Shown: in pieces, positions 8,813 through 18,274 of the stretch | Numbering within the stretch: position 1 is the first letter of the stretch | Layout: each line of letters starts with the position of its first letter | Assembly: GCA_021775525.1 (NCBI GenBank) | Contig: JAJFHQ010000060.1 | Span: 1 to 64,000 of the forward strand | Length of the DNA stretch: 64,000 bases | From: Hyphomicrobiales bacterium | GTDB lineage: Bacteria; Pseudomonadota; Alphaproteobacteria; Rhizobiales; Methyloligellaceae | Direction: 5' to 3' | The notes under the pieces: model-generated | The model's database searches: none | Told to the model about the DNA's origin: nothing | What the model saw: the letters and a program-made list of their open reading frames with translations, nothing else | Position numbers and translations under genes: made by a program

Positions 8813-11371
8813 TTATCCTGCGGAAGCCATGGGCTGCTTGATCATCTCAGGGAAGAAGTCAGCCACCTCGGAAGCCGGGCGTGGGGGTGAGAACAGGAAG
8901 CCCTGTATTTCGCCATACCCCTCAGCCGCAACCTTGTTCATCTGCTCCTCGGTTTCAACGCACTCTGCCGTTGTCGTCATACCGAGTGATGCGCCAAGCC
9001 CAGCCACTGCGCGCACGATGGCAGCGGCATCCTCGCTGTCATCAAGGTCCTTGATAAAGGAGCCGTCGATCTTGATTTTATCGAACGGGAACGAGCGCAG
9101 GTAGCTCAGCGATGAATACCCTGTGCCGAAATCGTCCATGGCAATCCGCACGCCAAGTGAGCGCAGCTGGTGCAGTGTGTTGAGGGTTGAATCGCTGTCC
9201 AGAAGCAGTACCGACTCGGTGATTTCGACCTCAAGTCGATTGGGCTCAATCCCGGAGCCTGCAAGGGCGCTCATGACAATCGACACCAGGTTGCCACTCT
9301 TGAACTGAACCGGCGAAACATTCACCGCGACCTTGACATTACTGGGCCATTGGGAGGCGTCTGCGCAGGCTTGCCTGATAACCCATTCGCCAAGTGGAAT
9401 GATAAGTCCGATTTCCTCAGATAATGGAATAAAGTCCGCCGGAGAAACCAGCCCGCGTTCGGGATGACGCCAGCGCAGCAACGCCTCGAACCCGGAAATT
9501 TCGCGAGTCTTAACGCTTTGTAGCGGCTGGTAATGCAACTCGAACTGGCCAAGCTCAAGGCCCTTTCGCAAATCAAGCTCCAGTTCACGCCGTTTTTTGA
9601 CGCGGGCATCCATTTCCGGTTCGAAGAAACGGAATGCCCCGCGGCCGTCGCTCTTGGCTCCGTAGAGCGCCATGTCGGCATTCTTTATGAGAAGATCAGC
9701 GTCTTCACCGTCACTCGGCGCCATGGCAATGCCAATGCTGGTGCCGACCACCACCTGATGTCCATCGATATCGAATGACCGCTTCAGAACATCGCAGACA
9801 CGCTGCGCCAGCGCGATGGCATCCTCGGGCTGTTCTCCGCCAACCTGGATGATCGCGAACTCGTCGCCGCCGAGCCGGGCAATGGTGTCTGCCTCACGCA
9901 CGCAGGAGCGCAGGCGTTTTGCAACTGTTTTCAGAAGTTCATCGCCAACAGGATGGCCAAGCGTATCGTTTACTGATTTGAAGCGATCAAGATCAAGGCA
10001 CATCACCGCAATTTCCTCGCCACGGGTGACGCGCGCCAACGCGTCTTCAATCCGCGTCCGCAATGTCGTGCGGTTCGGCAGGCCTGTAAGGGCATCATGG
10101 TGAGCAAGATGCGTCACCTGGGCCTCAATGCGCTGAAGTTCCGTAATATCCTGATGGGTTGCAACCCAGCCGCCCTCGACCATCGGCTTATGGGTGATAG
10201 CAATTACGCGGCCATCGGGCATGTCCTGGATTTTGGTGGAGATCTCGTCCTCATCGACCGCACTAAGACGTTCCTGGATATACGATTCAGGATTGTCCCC
10301 GGAGAACACACCGCTTTCAATCCGGTGCTCGAGGATTTTTCGGAAAGATGTTCCCGGTGCAGCGAGCGCGGCATCAAGGTCGTACATTTCGATATAAAGT
10401 TCGTTGCACACCAGCAGGTTTTTATCTGCATCGAACATGCATAAACCTTGTGACATGTTGTCGAGCGCAACATTAAACCGCATGTTCTGTTCTTTCAGAA
10501 CCTGCTCCTGTTTATCAAGGGCTTTGAGGGCCATCTCCGCGCCGTCTTTTGCTTTCTCCGCCACCACGAGATTTTGCTTGGCGGAGTCGAGTGCCTCCAC
10601 ATAATCGGATGCATCCGCGGCTTTCGACAGCAAGCCGCGCGCCTTATACATGGCGAGAGCCAGGAACATGGTGAGGGCCGCAAGAGCGACCATCTTTTCA
10701 ATTTCCGCACCGATGAGAAGGTCGATTGATGTCAGATACTCAGAATATTCATGAGTGATCGATTCCGGCCCGCTTTTGCGCGCCGCGAGGGCCGCGATCA
10801 TTCCCCAGCCAATGAATGCGATTGAGCCGCTCGTTAGAATTGGCACGGGATGGAACCGTAGCGCTCGCAACGCGACGAGCACGAACAACAATGTCATGGA
10901 TGGCGCTTTCAATATGCCTGTCGCGCCATGGTCATAAGCAAACTGGTAGCTCCAGATCAGCGAAAGAAAAATTGCGATATCCGTAACATTGAGAATTTCG
11001 AGTTGCCGTTCAGGCAGCGGTTTGGTCCTGGCCGCCATGTAACGGAAAACGGAAGAAAGGATCAGTCCTGTCAGGATACAGGGCACCCAGAGATTGAGCG
11101 TCTGCCAGCCGCTTGAAAATTGTACCATCAGGTGAAGCGCCAGGACGAAACAGCAGATGCCTGCCTGAGCCATGGCAATTGACTTCTCGCCGCGGGCATC
11201 ATGCTCGACAAGAGACTGCTGAAGCCGCCCTGACTTGCGGGAAGTTTCAGGCGTAATCTGATGACCCTTCGCAGATGCGTTTGCCTGCGGGATTGAAGCC
11301 GGCACAGTATCGCCTTCAGCTTCCTGCACGTCGGCACTTGATGGCTTGTTTGGCTTTACCGGCAACTGCAT
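8813..11371 (-). CDS. Membrane PAS-GGDEF-EAL cyclic-di-GMP protein
   Basis: An 852-residue protein. A polar N-terminal tail (1-65) is followed by about six transmembrane segments (68-245), a coiled-coil linker (255-295), a PAS domain (about 298-412), a GGDEF domain (415-580) and an EAL domain (595-845). The cyclase motif GGDEF is intact at 501-505. The inhibitory I-site RxxD is present five residues upstream (R492, D495). The phosphodiesterase motif EAL is intact at 629-631, with DDFGTGYSSLSYL downstream. Both activities may therefore be functional; the sensing input is unknown. It is divergent from the aminotransferase across a 330-bp region containing a CtrA-type box. Confidence 0.93.
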   Translation of the reverse strand: MQLPVKPNKPSSADVQEAEGDTVPASIPQANASAKGHQITPETSRKSGRLQQSLVEHDARGEKSIAMAQAGICCFVLALHLMVQFSSGWQTLNLWVPCILTGLILSSVFRYMAARTKPLPERQLEILNVTDIAIFLSLIWSYQFAYDHGATGILKAPSMTLLFVLVALRALRFHPVPILTSGSIAFIGWGMIAALAARKSGPESITHEYSEYLTSIDLLIGAEIEKMVALAALTMFLALAMYKARGLLSKAADASDYVEALDSAKQNLVVAEKAKDGAEMALKALDKQEQVLKEQNMRFNVALDNMSQGLCMFDADKNLLVCNELYIEMYDLDAALAAPGTSFRKILEHRIESGVFSGDNPESYIQERLSAVDEDEISTKIQDMPDGRVIAITHKPMVEGGWVATHQDITELQRIEAQVTHLAHHDALTGLPNRTTLRTRIEDALARVTRGEEIAVMCLDLDRFKSVNDTLGHPVGDELLKTVAKRLRSCVREADTIARLGGDEFAIIQVGGEQPEDAIALAQRVCDVLKRSFDIDGHQVVVGTSIGIAMAPSDGEDADLLIKNADMALYGAKSDGRGAFRFFEPEMDARVKKRRELELDLRKGLELGQFELHYQPLQSVKTREISGFEALLRWRHPERGLVSPADFIPLSEEIGLIIPLGEWVIRQACADASQWPSNVKVAVNVSPVQFKSGNLVSIVMSALAGSGIEPNRLEVEITESVLLLDSDSTLNTLHQLRSLGVRIAMDDFGTGYSSLSYLRSFPFDKIKIDGSFIKDLDDSEDAAAIVRAVAGLGASLGMTTTAECVETEEQMNKVAAEGYGEIQGFLFSPPRPASEVADFFPEMIKQPMASAG

Positions 11372-11612
11372 TTTATACGGGCCCTATTCTCGTGCGCACA
11401 AATAACCCGCTTGGTTGAACGGCGTGGTTTCTGTGTGATCAAGAGAAAGGGTAGTCGGGAATGGTTAATGACTATCCAGTACAAGTAACAAATTCTGGAA
11501 ATACACTTATTCACTCCATCTACTCAACTTGCGGTGTATTAAAAATCTCAGCCTTGAAATGCTCTTCTGAACATTAAAGTTTGTGGATTGCCTCCCGGCT
11601 GGCGGGAAAGTC

Positions 11613-11627
11613 TTAATGCAGGCTTAA
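11613..11627 (+). promoter_or_regulatory. Perfect CtrA-type box TTAA-N7-TTAA
   Basis: TTAA at 11613-11616, seven bases, TTAA at 11624-11627, followed by CC. This is an exact full CtrA recognition pattern. It lies about 75 bp before the aminotransferase start and about 240 bp from the GGDEF-EAL start, in a 330-bp intergenic region with no gene. CtrA is the cell-cycle master regulator of Alphaproteobacteria; its gene is not in this window. Confidence 0.55.
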
Positions 11628-11701
11628 CCAGTTAGAACCTATCTTTTGCCGAGTTCGCCGGTCACTGCCTGCCGGACCCGAGGCGCGTAAAGATACGGAA
11701 A

Positions 11702-12922
11702 ATGTACAGTTCCATGTCTCCAGTAAAATCGGCAACCGAGCAAAACCTGATGCCCGTTTCGCCTTTCGCGCGGCTGGACGAGTTACTTGAGGGTGTAGAA
11801 CCCGGCGGCCCGCCAATTGACCTCACAATTGGCGAGCCGCACCACCCCATGCCAGATTTCCTGATAGGGGGTCTTGCCGAGGCAGAGGAGCTGTTCGGCA
11901 AATATCCGCCAATTCGCGGTTCGGAGGAATTTCGGGTTGCAGTGAGAGACTGGCTCTCACGCCGCTATTCGACACTTGAAGAACTGGACGAAACGCACCT
12001 GGGCATTATTCCGCTTTCAGGTACCCGCGAAGGCCTGTTTCATGTGGCGTTTTCCGCACGCGGTCGAAGACAGGATATCGAACATCCGGTTATCTTAATG
12101 CCCAACCCTTTCTACCACACCTATGCAGCCGCGGCCGAAGCAAGCGGCGCGGAACCCGTCTTCCTGAGCGCGGGTCCAGTATCCGGATTTCTTCCCGATC
12201 TTGAGGCAATCGGTGAAGAAACGCTCACTCGATGCGTGGCCTTCTACCTGAGCTCGCCCGCCAATCCGCAGGGTGCTGTGGCTGATGAAGATTATCTGGG
12301 AAAAGCAGTTCAATTGGCCCGGACCTACGATTTTATTTTGATCGCGGACGAATGTTACTCGGAAATTTACACGAATAAACCGCCCCCTGGCGCACTTGAA
12401 TCCGCCTGGAAAACCAGCAAAAGCCTTAAAAATGTACTCGTCATGCAGTCATTTTCAAAGCGCTCCAACCTGCCGGGATTGCGCGCCGGTTATTGCTGTG
12501 GCGACCCCGACTTTGTGGAGGAATTTGCATCGTTCCGCAACGTGGTGGCTCCGCAGACACCGCTGGCGGTCCAGCATGTCTGCGCAAAAGTTCTGTCCGA
12601 TGAAGCCCATGTCGAGGTCTCGCGGGACCTTTACCGGGAAAAGTTCGAAGCGGCAGACGACATACTGGCGGGACGATTTGGCTATAGCCGGCCCGAAGGC
12701 GGTTTCTTTCTGTGGCTGGATGTCAGCGATTTCGGTGGCAGTGAATTTGCCGTGAAAACACTTTGGAAAGAGTGTGGCGTCAAACTGTTGCCTGGACGCT
12801 ACATCGCGCGTGACGAAATGAACGGAACGAATCCGGGAGAAAACTACGTCCGCGTGGCGATGGTTCAGGACCTGGCGACCACGAAAGATGCGCTTACCCG
12901 CATCACCAGAACGCTGAAATGA
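11702..12922 (+). CDS. PLP-dependent class I/II aminotransferase (DapC-like)
   Basis: A 406-residue fold-type I aminotransferase. Visible elements are [15 protein letters not shown] near 40, the substrate loop [33 protein letters not shown], the aspartate that pairs with PLP in [12 protein letters not shown], and the Schiff-base lysine in [19 protein letters not shown]-terminal [15 protein letters not shown] resembles succinyldiaminopimelate transaminases, so a role in lysine/peptidoglycan precursor synthesis is likely but not proven. The start at 11702 is used; ATG at 11750 (MPVSPFARL) is a reasonable alternative, since homologues often begin near there. ftsK follows after 13 bp. Confidence 0.85.
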   Translation: MYSSMSPVKSATEQNLMPVSPFARLDELLEGVEPGGPPIDLTIGEPHHPMPDFLIGGLAEAEELFGKYPPIRGSEEFRVAVRDWLSRRYSTLEELDETHLGIIPLSGTREGLFHVAFSARGRRQDIEHPVILMPNPFYHTYAAAAEASGAEPVFLSAGPVSGFLPDLEAIGEETLTRCVAFYLSSPANPQGAVADEDYLGKAVQLARTYDFILIADECYSEIYTNKPPPGALESAWKTSKSLKNVLVMQSFSKRSNLPGLRAGYCCGDPDFVEEFASFRNVVAPQTPLAVQHVCAKVLSDEAHVEVSRDLYREKFEAADDILAGRFGYSRPEGGFFLWLDVSDFGGSEFAVKTLWKECGVKLLPGRYIARDEMNGTNPGENYVRVAMVQDLATTKDALTRITRTLK

Positions 12923-12935
12923 GGAACTAGGGAAT

Positions 12936-15452
12936 ATGGCTTTCACCAGCGGTAGCGCAGAGCGAAAGAAGCTCCTGCCAGGCACTTTCGAGGCCGGCCT
13001 GAAGCGCATGGCCTGGCGCGCGGGTGGAGCTGTGCTCCTGGTCATGGCGCTGGCAGGCTGGCTGAGTCTCGCCACCTGGTCGATCCACGACCCCAGTCTT
13101 AACCACGCAACGAGAGGGGCGACGGGTAATCTGCTGTCTCATTGGGGTGCGATCATTGCTGACCTCTCCATACAATCCCTGGGGCTAGCAGCAATCGCCC
13201 TGTTCCTCCCCCTTGCAGCCTGGGGCCGCCACATCGCATTTGGCCAAATCCCTTCGAGCGTGAAACTTCGTCTTGCGGCATGGCCCGTCGGTGTACTGCT
13301 GGTTGCCGGTGGCTTATCAGCACTGCCGGAGCCGGAAAGCTGGCCGCTGCCAAATGGTTTCGGGGGCATCATGGGAGATCTGACCCTCGCGGCCGCCCGC
13401 TTAGTATTGGCGCCTCTCCCGGGATTCGCGCTGCGCGTTATCATCGCGCTTTTGTTCCTTGGCGGCGGTGTCGGCGCGGTGCTGTACGCATCTGGAATTT
13501 CCAGAGCAGCGCTTGAGGCGCTGCGAGGCGAGACGAAACAACGCGCGCCGGAGCAATCCTCCTGGCTAATGCGGTCTGTTGACAATGCCGGTGGATTTCT
13601 GAGTTCGGTCCAGTCCCGGTTCACCCGCCAGCAATCGCAGGAAGAGAATTGCCTGGATCAGCACGAAGAGTATGAGGAATTAGAACCTTCGCAAAGTGAG
13701 TATGAACTCGATGGCGACCCGGAAATTGAGGCGATGCCCAAGTTTCTGCGCCGGGGCAACACCAGCAATGAGGACGATGGTTCGGGGCGTATAGAACCTT
13801 TTTTTGCAGGTGCCCGGACGCCCAGAATGACAGAGGACACTCTTAATGATGAAGACGAAGGGCCGTACACTATTACCCGCAAGCAAAACGGGACATCGGC
13901 AAAAATAAAGGCGCCCACGGTTACCGCGTCCAGCACCGCCATGTCGGCAACCTTTTCACTCCCACCAATGAGGCTGCTTAAGAAACCACCGGCCTCCCGG
14001 CGCGACGCCAGCGTCTCGGACAAAGTGTTGCAACAAAATGCCCGTCGGCTCGAAGAGGTGCTTCAGGATTTTGGTGTCAATGGCGAGATCACCAATGTCA
14101 GCCCCGGGCCGGTGGTTACCCTTTACGAGCTTGAACCCGCGCCCGGCACGAAGTCCTCACGGGTGATTGGACTGGCGGATGATATTGCCCGGTCCATGAG
14201 CGCGGTTTCAGCCCGTGTCGCCGTCATCCCCGGGCGCAACGCCATTGGTATCGAGCTGCCGAACATGCGTCGCCAGATGGTGTTCCTGCGTGAATTGCTC
14301 GAGGCAGAAGGCGAGGGCCAAACAGATGACAAACTCTCGCTTGCTTTGGGTAAGAACATTGGTGGTGAACCGATTTCTGTAGATCTCGCCCTGATGCCGC
14401 ATCTGTTGATCGCCGGCACGACCGGTTCGGGTAAATCTGTTGGCATCAACACCATGATCCTGTCCTTGCTGTACCGGCTCGACCCCAGCCAGTGCAAGTT
14501 CATCATGATTGATCCCAAGATGCTGGAATTGTCTGTCTATGACGGTATTCCGCACCTGTTGGCACCTGTTGTTACCGACCCGAAAAAGGCGGTCGTTGCG
14601 CTCAAATGGACCGTCAAGGAGATGGAGGAACGCTACAAGCGCATGTCCAAGCTCGGAGTGCGAAACATCAATGGCTACAATGACCGGGTGCGCGAGGCGC
14701 AGGAGACAGGAGATCTCCTCACCCGCACGGTTCAGACCGGATTCGACAAGGAAACCGGTGAAGCGGTCTTCGAGCAGGAAGAAATGGATTACGAGGCGAT
14801 GCCTTACATCGTCGTCATCGTCGACGAGATGGCAGATTTGATGATGGTGGCCGGCAAGGACATCGAGGGCGCCGTCCAGCGACTGGCGCAAATGGCGCGC
14901 GCCGCGGGCATTCATCTCATCACCGCGACGCAGCGGCCCAGTGTCGATGTCATCACCGGTACGATCAAGGCCAACTTCCCGACACGTATCTCGTTCCAGG
15001 TCACTTCGAAGATCGACAGCCGCACGATCCTTGGTGAACAAGGCGCGGAACAATTGCTCGGCCAGGGCGACTTGCTCTACATGGCCGGTGGCGGACGCAT
15101 CATGCGCGTTCATGCACCGTTCGTCTCCGACGATGAGGTTGAGAAGATCGTGCACTTCCTCAAAAAACAGGGTGTTCCTGAGTATCTTGAAGCCATTACA
15201 GCAGACGAAGAAGAAGTCGGTGGCGCCTACGGATCCATGGGCGGCAACAGCGAGAGTGGTGATGCGCTCTATGACGAGGCGGTCGCTGTCGTGCTGCGGG
15301 ACGGCAAGGCTTCGACCAGTTATATCCAACGGCGCCTGTCGATCGGGTATAACCGGGCGGCAACGCTGATCGAGCGGATGGAGGAAGAAGGCGTCATTTC
15401 ATCTGCGAACCATGCTGGTAAACGCGAAATTCTGGTTGGCAGCGAGGCCTGA
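12936..15452 (+). CDS. ftsK: DNA translocase FtsK
   Basis: An 838-residue septal DNA pump. Four N-terminal membrane helices (about 25-190) anchor it in the division septum. An acidic, low-complexity linker (about 225-340) precedes the motor. The motor has Walker [11 protein letters not shown] near residue 494 and a Walker B region [12 protein letters not shown] near 630. The C-terminal winged-helix gamma domain (about 775-838; [20 protein letters not shown] split here as [10 protein letters not shown] and [10 protein letters not shown]) reads KOPS sequences. It resolves chromosome dimers at dif with XerCD. The gene follows the aminotransferase closely and precedes lolA, the common alphaproteobacterial order. 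Confidence 0.97.
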   Translation: MAFTSGSAERKKLLPGTFEAGLKRMAWRAGGAVLLVMALAGWLSLATWSIHDPSLNHATRGATGNLLSHWGAIIADLSIQSLGLAAIALFLPLAAWGRHIAFGQIPSSVKLRLAAWPVGVLLVAGGLSALPEPESWPLPNGFGGIMGDLTLAAARLVLAPLPGFALRVIIALLFLGGGVGAVLYASGISRAALEALRGETKQRAPEQSSWLMRSVDNAGGFLSSVQSRFTRQQSQEENCLDQHEEYEELEPSQSEYELDGDPEIEAMPKFLRRGNTSNEDDGSGRIEPFFAGARTPRMTEDTLNDEDEGPYTITRKQNGTSAKIKAPTVTASSTAMSATFSLPPMRLLKKPPASRRDASVSDKVLQQNARRLEEVLQDFGVNGEITNVSPGPVVTLYELEPAPGTKSSRVIGLADDIARSMSAVSARVAVIPGRNAIGIELPNMRRQMVFLRELLEAEGEGQTDDKLSLALGKNIGGEPISVDLALMPHLLIAGTTGSGKSVGINTMILSLLYRLDPSQCKFIMIDPKMLELSVYDGIPHLLAPVVTDPKKAVVALKWTVKEMEERYKRMSKLGVRNINGYNDRVREAQETGDLLTRTVQTGFDKETGEAVFEQEEMDYEAMPYIVVIVDEMADLMMVAGKDIEGAVQRLAQMARAAGIHLITATQRPSVDVITGTIKANFPTRISFQVTSKIDSRTILGEQGAEQLLGQGDLLYMAGGGRIMRVHAPFVSDDEVEKIVHFLKKQGVPEYLEAITADEEEVGGAYGSMGGNSESGDALYDEAVAVVLRDGKASTSYIQRRLSIGYNRAATLIERMEEEGVISSANHAGKREILVGSEA

Positions 15453-15558
15453 ACCGCCATACTCTGTACGACGGTCGGGAAATCGCGCGCCTAGAAGTTG
15501 ACGATTTTCTCGTGAATCATCTATGCCCTAGCATCGAAGGGTCAATCATATCTCGCAC

Positions 15559-16320
15559 ATGACACATCAGGACAGTCTCGGTCTCAAACATTGGGTTGGG
15601 CGTGCATGTGCAATCCTCGCCCTCAGCATATCTGTGAGCGCGCACGCCCAGTCACCCGAAGGCGACGTCAAACCGGCCGAATCCGCAGCGGGCTGGACCA
15701 CAGACAGCAAAATGGGAGCGAGTGGAACGCAACCGAAAATTTCGCTCGATAACCAGCCTCCCATCGTGCTGACACCAGAGCAGCTCAAATTGCTGGGAAA
15801 TATCAATGGCTACCTGAACGAGCTCATCAACCTTCGAGGCAGGTTTGTGCAGACGGACCACCGAAACGAAGAAAAGCGCGGCCGCTTCTATATTCACCGG
15901 CCCGGCAAGTTGCGCTTCGACTATGCCTCGCCAAGCAAGCTTCGCATTGTCTCCGATGGCGAGTATCTGTCGGTCGAGGATCACGACCTGAAGACGGTCG
16001 ACAAGTTCCCACTGAATGCAACACCGATAACCATGCTACTTGGTGAAGAAGTCAACCTGACACGCGATGCACTGATCCTCGATATGCGCCAGGACGAAAC
16101 AGCCGTGGTTGTCGTCATCAAGGACAAGAGCGGGAACTCCCCGGGCCACCTGCAACTGTTTTTCAAGCGTCCTGAGCTGGAATTGTATGAATGGGTCATC
16201 ACCGATGCTCAGGGGCTGGACACGCGCATCCAGCTCGCCGATATGGTCATTGGAGATGAGCAGGCAGAGAGTTTTTTCCAATCTTCCTCGATCGAACTGG
16301 ACAATCTGGACAATAATTAA
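15559..16320 (+). CDS. lolA: Outer-membrane lipoprotein carrier LolA
   Basis: A 253-residue periplasmic chaperone that ferries lipoproteins from LolCDE to the outer membrane. The signal peptide is at about residues 8-31 (core ACAILALSISVSAHA). The mature part has the LolA signatures LRGRFVQTDHRNEEKRGRF, read as RGRFVQTDHR and KRGRFYIHRPGKLRFDY, then ITMLLGEEVNL. A long linker of 40 residues precedes the domain, somewhat longer than in E. coli. It sits between ftsK and xthA as in many Rhizobiales. The initiation codon could also lie slightly downstream. Confidence 0.93.
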   Translation: MTHQDSLGLKHWVGRACAILALSISVSAHAQSPEGDVKPAESAAGWTTDSKMGASGTQPKISLDNQPPIVLTPEQLKLLGNINGYLNELINLRGRFVQTDHRNEEKRGRFYIHRPGKLRFDYASPSKLRIVSDGEYLSVEDHDLKTVDKFPLNATPITMLLGEEVNLTRDALILDMRQDETAVVVVIKDKSGNSPGHLQLFFKRPELELYEWVITDAQGLDTRIQLADMVIGDEQAESFFQSSSIELDNLDNN

Positions 16321-16509
16321 TGCGCCTTGATACCGGTTAACTCCCGCTCAATGATTAACGTCGTATTTTCCATAATATCCCTTAAATATCAAAGTTTTAG
16401 AATTATGTCTGTCGGGGTTGGACTGGCAAATTATTTGGTCGGGTAAACGAAGTGTTAATTTTCTTGGGAGCCAAATATTGAATTTTGAGCGATCCGGCAT
16501 AAGTGTAAT

Positions 16510-16653
16510 CACACAAGCGGACGGCGCCGTACTTTATCGGCAGTGCCCCCCCGTCTAGCCGAAGGCTCGTTCGCTTGCGCCGGATTCCCTCCCGGCGCAC
16601 CGCAAATTCGCGGATTTGACGCCCAGCCCCTCAAAAGGTTGGGCGTCTTTTTT
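16510..16653 (+). ncRNA. Candidate small RNA between lolA and xthA
   Basis: The 385-bp lolA-xthA gap has no convincing ORF but is highly structured. A GCGCCGG/CCGGCGC hairpin lies at 16577-16598, a CCGC/GCGG hairpin at 16600-16613, and an intrinsic terminator at 16618-16653. An upstream TTGAAT-N16-TAAGTG pair near 16480-16507 could be a promoter. A terminator 53 bp before xthA and 300 bp after lolA makes more sense for an independent short transcript than for lolA. No SRP RNA or tmRNA signature is visible; I could not match it to a known family. Start is approximate. Confidence 0.4.
16618..16653 (+). terminator. Intrinsic terminator upstream of xthA
   Basis: An 11-bp stem (16618-16628 with 16637-16647, arms GACGCCCAGCC and GGTTGGGCGTC, one G-T wobble), an 8-base loop and six T at 16648-16653. 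This is the clearest plus-strand terminator in the window. Confidence 0.85.
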
Positions 16654-16705
16654 GGTGCAGGCAATTTTCTATTGCGATGGCACGCCAGTCGAGCATTGAG
16701 GTCTG

Positions 16706-17527
16706 ATGAAATTTTCACTCGCCACCTGGAACATCAATTCAGTCCGCATTCGCCTGGATCAGATCAAGCGCTTCGTCGAAGCTCACCAGCCCGACATTCT
16801 CTGCCTGCAGGAAATCAAATGCGCCAATGGAAGCTTCCCGATGGAGCCTTTCCAGAAACTCGGATTCAACCATATCGAGCTGAACGGCCAGAAGGCATAT
16901 CACGGGGTTGCCACGCTTTCGCGGCTGCCGATCGAGCGCGTTGAAACTCTCGATTTCAACGGCACCGGCGAAGCCCGACATCTTGCGGTCCGGATGAGTG
17001 CGCCGGAGGCCAATGGTACCGTGGTCCACAATTTCTATGTACCGGCAGGTGGCGATGTGCCGGATGAGAAGATCAATCCGAAATTCGGCCACAAGCTCAA
17101 ATATCTGAGCGCCATGAAACAATGGTGTGCCGAACAGGACAACAAGAGCTCAAACCGCGCGATCCTGGTGGGTGATCTGAACGTCGCACCACTGGAGAGC
17201 GATGTGTGGTCACACAAGCAATTGTTGAGGGTCGTCAGCCATACGCCAATCGAGGTCGAACATATGGAGGCGCTGCGCAGCGCGCATGACTGGGTCGACG
17301 TGATGCGTGAGCACATTCCACCGGAAGAGAAACTGTTTACCTGGTGGAGTTACCGAGCGAGGAACTGGCGGGATTCGAATCGTGGCCGGCGGCTTGACCA
17401 TATCTGGGTGACGCCGGCTCTGAAGTCGGCCGCCGTTTCGCTGAGCGTGATCGACGAGGCGCGAGACTGGGAAAAGCCGTCTGATCATGTCCCTGTTCTG
17501 GCAGGGTTTGACATGGGTGGCCATTAG
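16706..17527 (+). CDS. xthA: Exodeoxyribonuclease III / AP endonuclease
   Basis: A 273-residue EEP-fold nuclease for base-excision repair. The order of motifs is complete: ATWNINSVRIRLDQI near the N-terminus, CLQEIKC with the metal-binding Glu, the VGDLNVAP active-site segment, WWSYRARNWRDSNRGRRLDH and the terminal SDHVPVL catalytic His. Length and motif spacing fit the bacterial ExoIII family. Its last 190 bp overlap, on the other strand, the reading frame of the cNMP-binding protein at 17337-18149. Confidence 0.95.
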   Translation: MKFSLATWNINSVRIRLDQIKRFVEAHQPDILCLQEIKCANGSFPMEPFQKLGFNHIELNGQKAYHGVATLSRLPIERVETLDFNGTGEARHLAVRMSAPEANGTVVHNFYVPAGGDVPDEKINPKFGHKLKYLSAMKQWCAEQDNKSSNRAILVGDLNVAPLESDVWSHKQLLRVVSHTPIEVEHMEALRSAHDWVDVMREHIPPEEKLFTWWSYRARNWRDSNRGRRLDHIWVTPALKSAAVSLSVIDEARDWEKPSDHVPVLAGFDMGGH

Positions 17528-18149
17528 CCCCGGCCTGGTTAAGCCCGGCCAGCAGATCCTGAACCGGCAACCTGTTCATCAGATCATCCGTCAATCCGTT
17601 TGTAACAGCTTCATCACTCCTGTTCTCCACGCCGTTGATGGCGCCGTTAGCCGCACTATGGGCCAGCGGGACTTCATCAGGCAGAGAGAAATCAGGGATT
17701 TCATGGGCAAGGTTACTATCAATCTCGCGCAGGGAAATTGCCGTCGATGCCAGGGTCTGATTGATTGCGCGGGCAAAGTGTGCCGCAAGGTAGGGTTGCT
17801 CAATCAAAATAGCTGCCATGGCATTGCTTGGAATATTCAAGGTGAGCACATCGTCCTCCGCCACCGCACCAAAATAGTGGCTGGTGTCGACGAACATCGC
17901 CATCTCATTGAGGAAGTTGCCTGACTCAAGCCTTTGCCCGAGCTCACGGCCGATCTCATCAACCAGGATTACTTTGCCTTCCAAGATGAAAATGCTGGCA
18001 TCGGCATTGATACCGGCCATGGCCAGAGGCTGGCCTGCGCTAAACCGGCGCGTGGCCCCTCTTTGTGCTATTACCGTGAGCAACTCGCCGCCTAAACCAC
18101 GAAACATGGGCGCGCGGGCGAGCAGCTCGACCGCCGCGTCGTGCTGCAT
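17337..18149 (-). CDS. Cyclic nucleotide-binding domain protein
   Basis: A 270-residue frame. Residues 8-125 form a CRP-like cNMP-binding beta barrel (FRGLGGELLTVIAQRGATRRF, read as FRGLGGELL and RRFSAGQPL, then SIFILEGKVILVDEIGREL, then GNFLNEMAMF). The middle (125-207) is helical. There is no helix-turn-helix, so it is not a classical CRP transcription factor. Residues 208-270 are read from the antisense of xthA and look like low-complexity shadow sequence rich in Ser, Pro and Arg. The natural C-terminus may have been nearer residue 205 and been lost through stop-codon loss. Confidence 0.75.
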   Translation of the reverse strand: MQHDAAVELLARAPMFRGLGGELLTVIAQRGATRRFSAGQPLAMAGINADASIFILEGKVILVDEIGRELGQRLESGNFLNEMAMFVDTSHYFGAVAEDDVLTLNIPSNAMAAILIEQPYLAAHFARAINQTLASTAISLREIDSNLAHEIPDFSLPDEVPLAHSAANGAINGVENRSDEAVTNGLTDDLMNRLPVQDLLAGLNQAGANGHPCQTLPEQGHDQTAFPSLAPRRSRSAKRRPTSEPASPRYGQAAGHDSNPASSSLGNSTR

Positions 18150-18214
18150 CAGCTCAAACTCCGAACAAGCTTGGGTACGCAGAACTGGGTTAAGAATCTA
18201 GGATTACGCGGTAC

Positions 18215-18232
18215 GCGTCCCGAACGGGACGC
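18215..18232. repeat. Perfect 8-bp inverted repeat
   Basis: GCGTCCCG, two A, CGGGACGC, between the end of the response regulator gene and the start of the cNMP-binding gene (both minus strand), 66 bp upstream of the latter. No T-run follows on either strand, so it fits an operator or a structured leader better than a terminator. Confidence 0.45.
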
Positions 18233-18274
18233 ACTACCTTAACGCGAAGCAGGGGGGGTGATGCAACTCAAAAA

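Noticed and set aside
14208-15329. 373-codon minus-strand frame inside ftsK
   Set aside because: Shadow of the ftsK motor domain; composition follows the sense codons.
16510-16653. Assignment of the candidate RNA as 6S RNA, SRP RNA or tmRNA
   Set aside because: No SRP GNAR loop or tag-peptide sequence; the length is near that of 6S but I could not establish the diagnostic bubble and closing stem.
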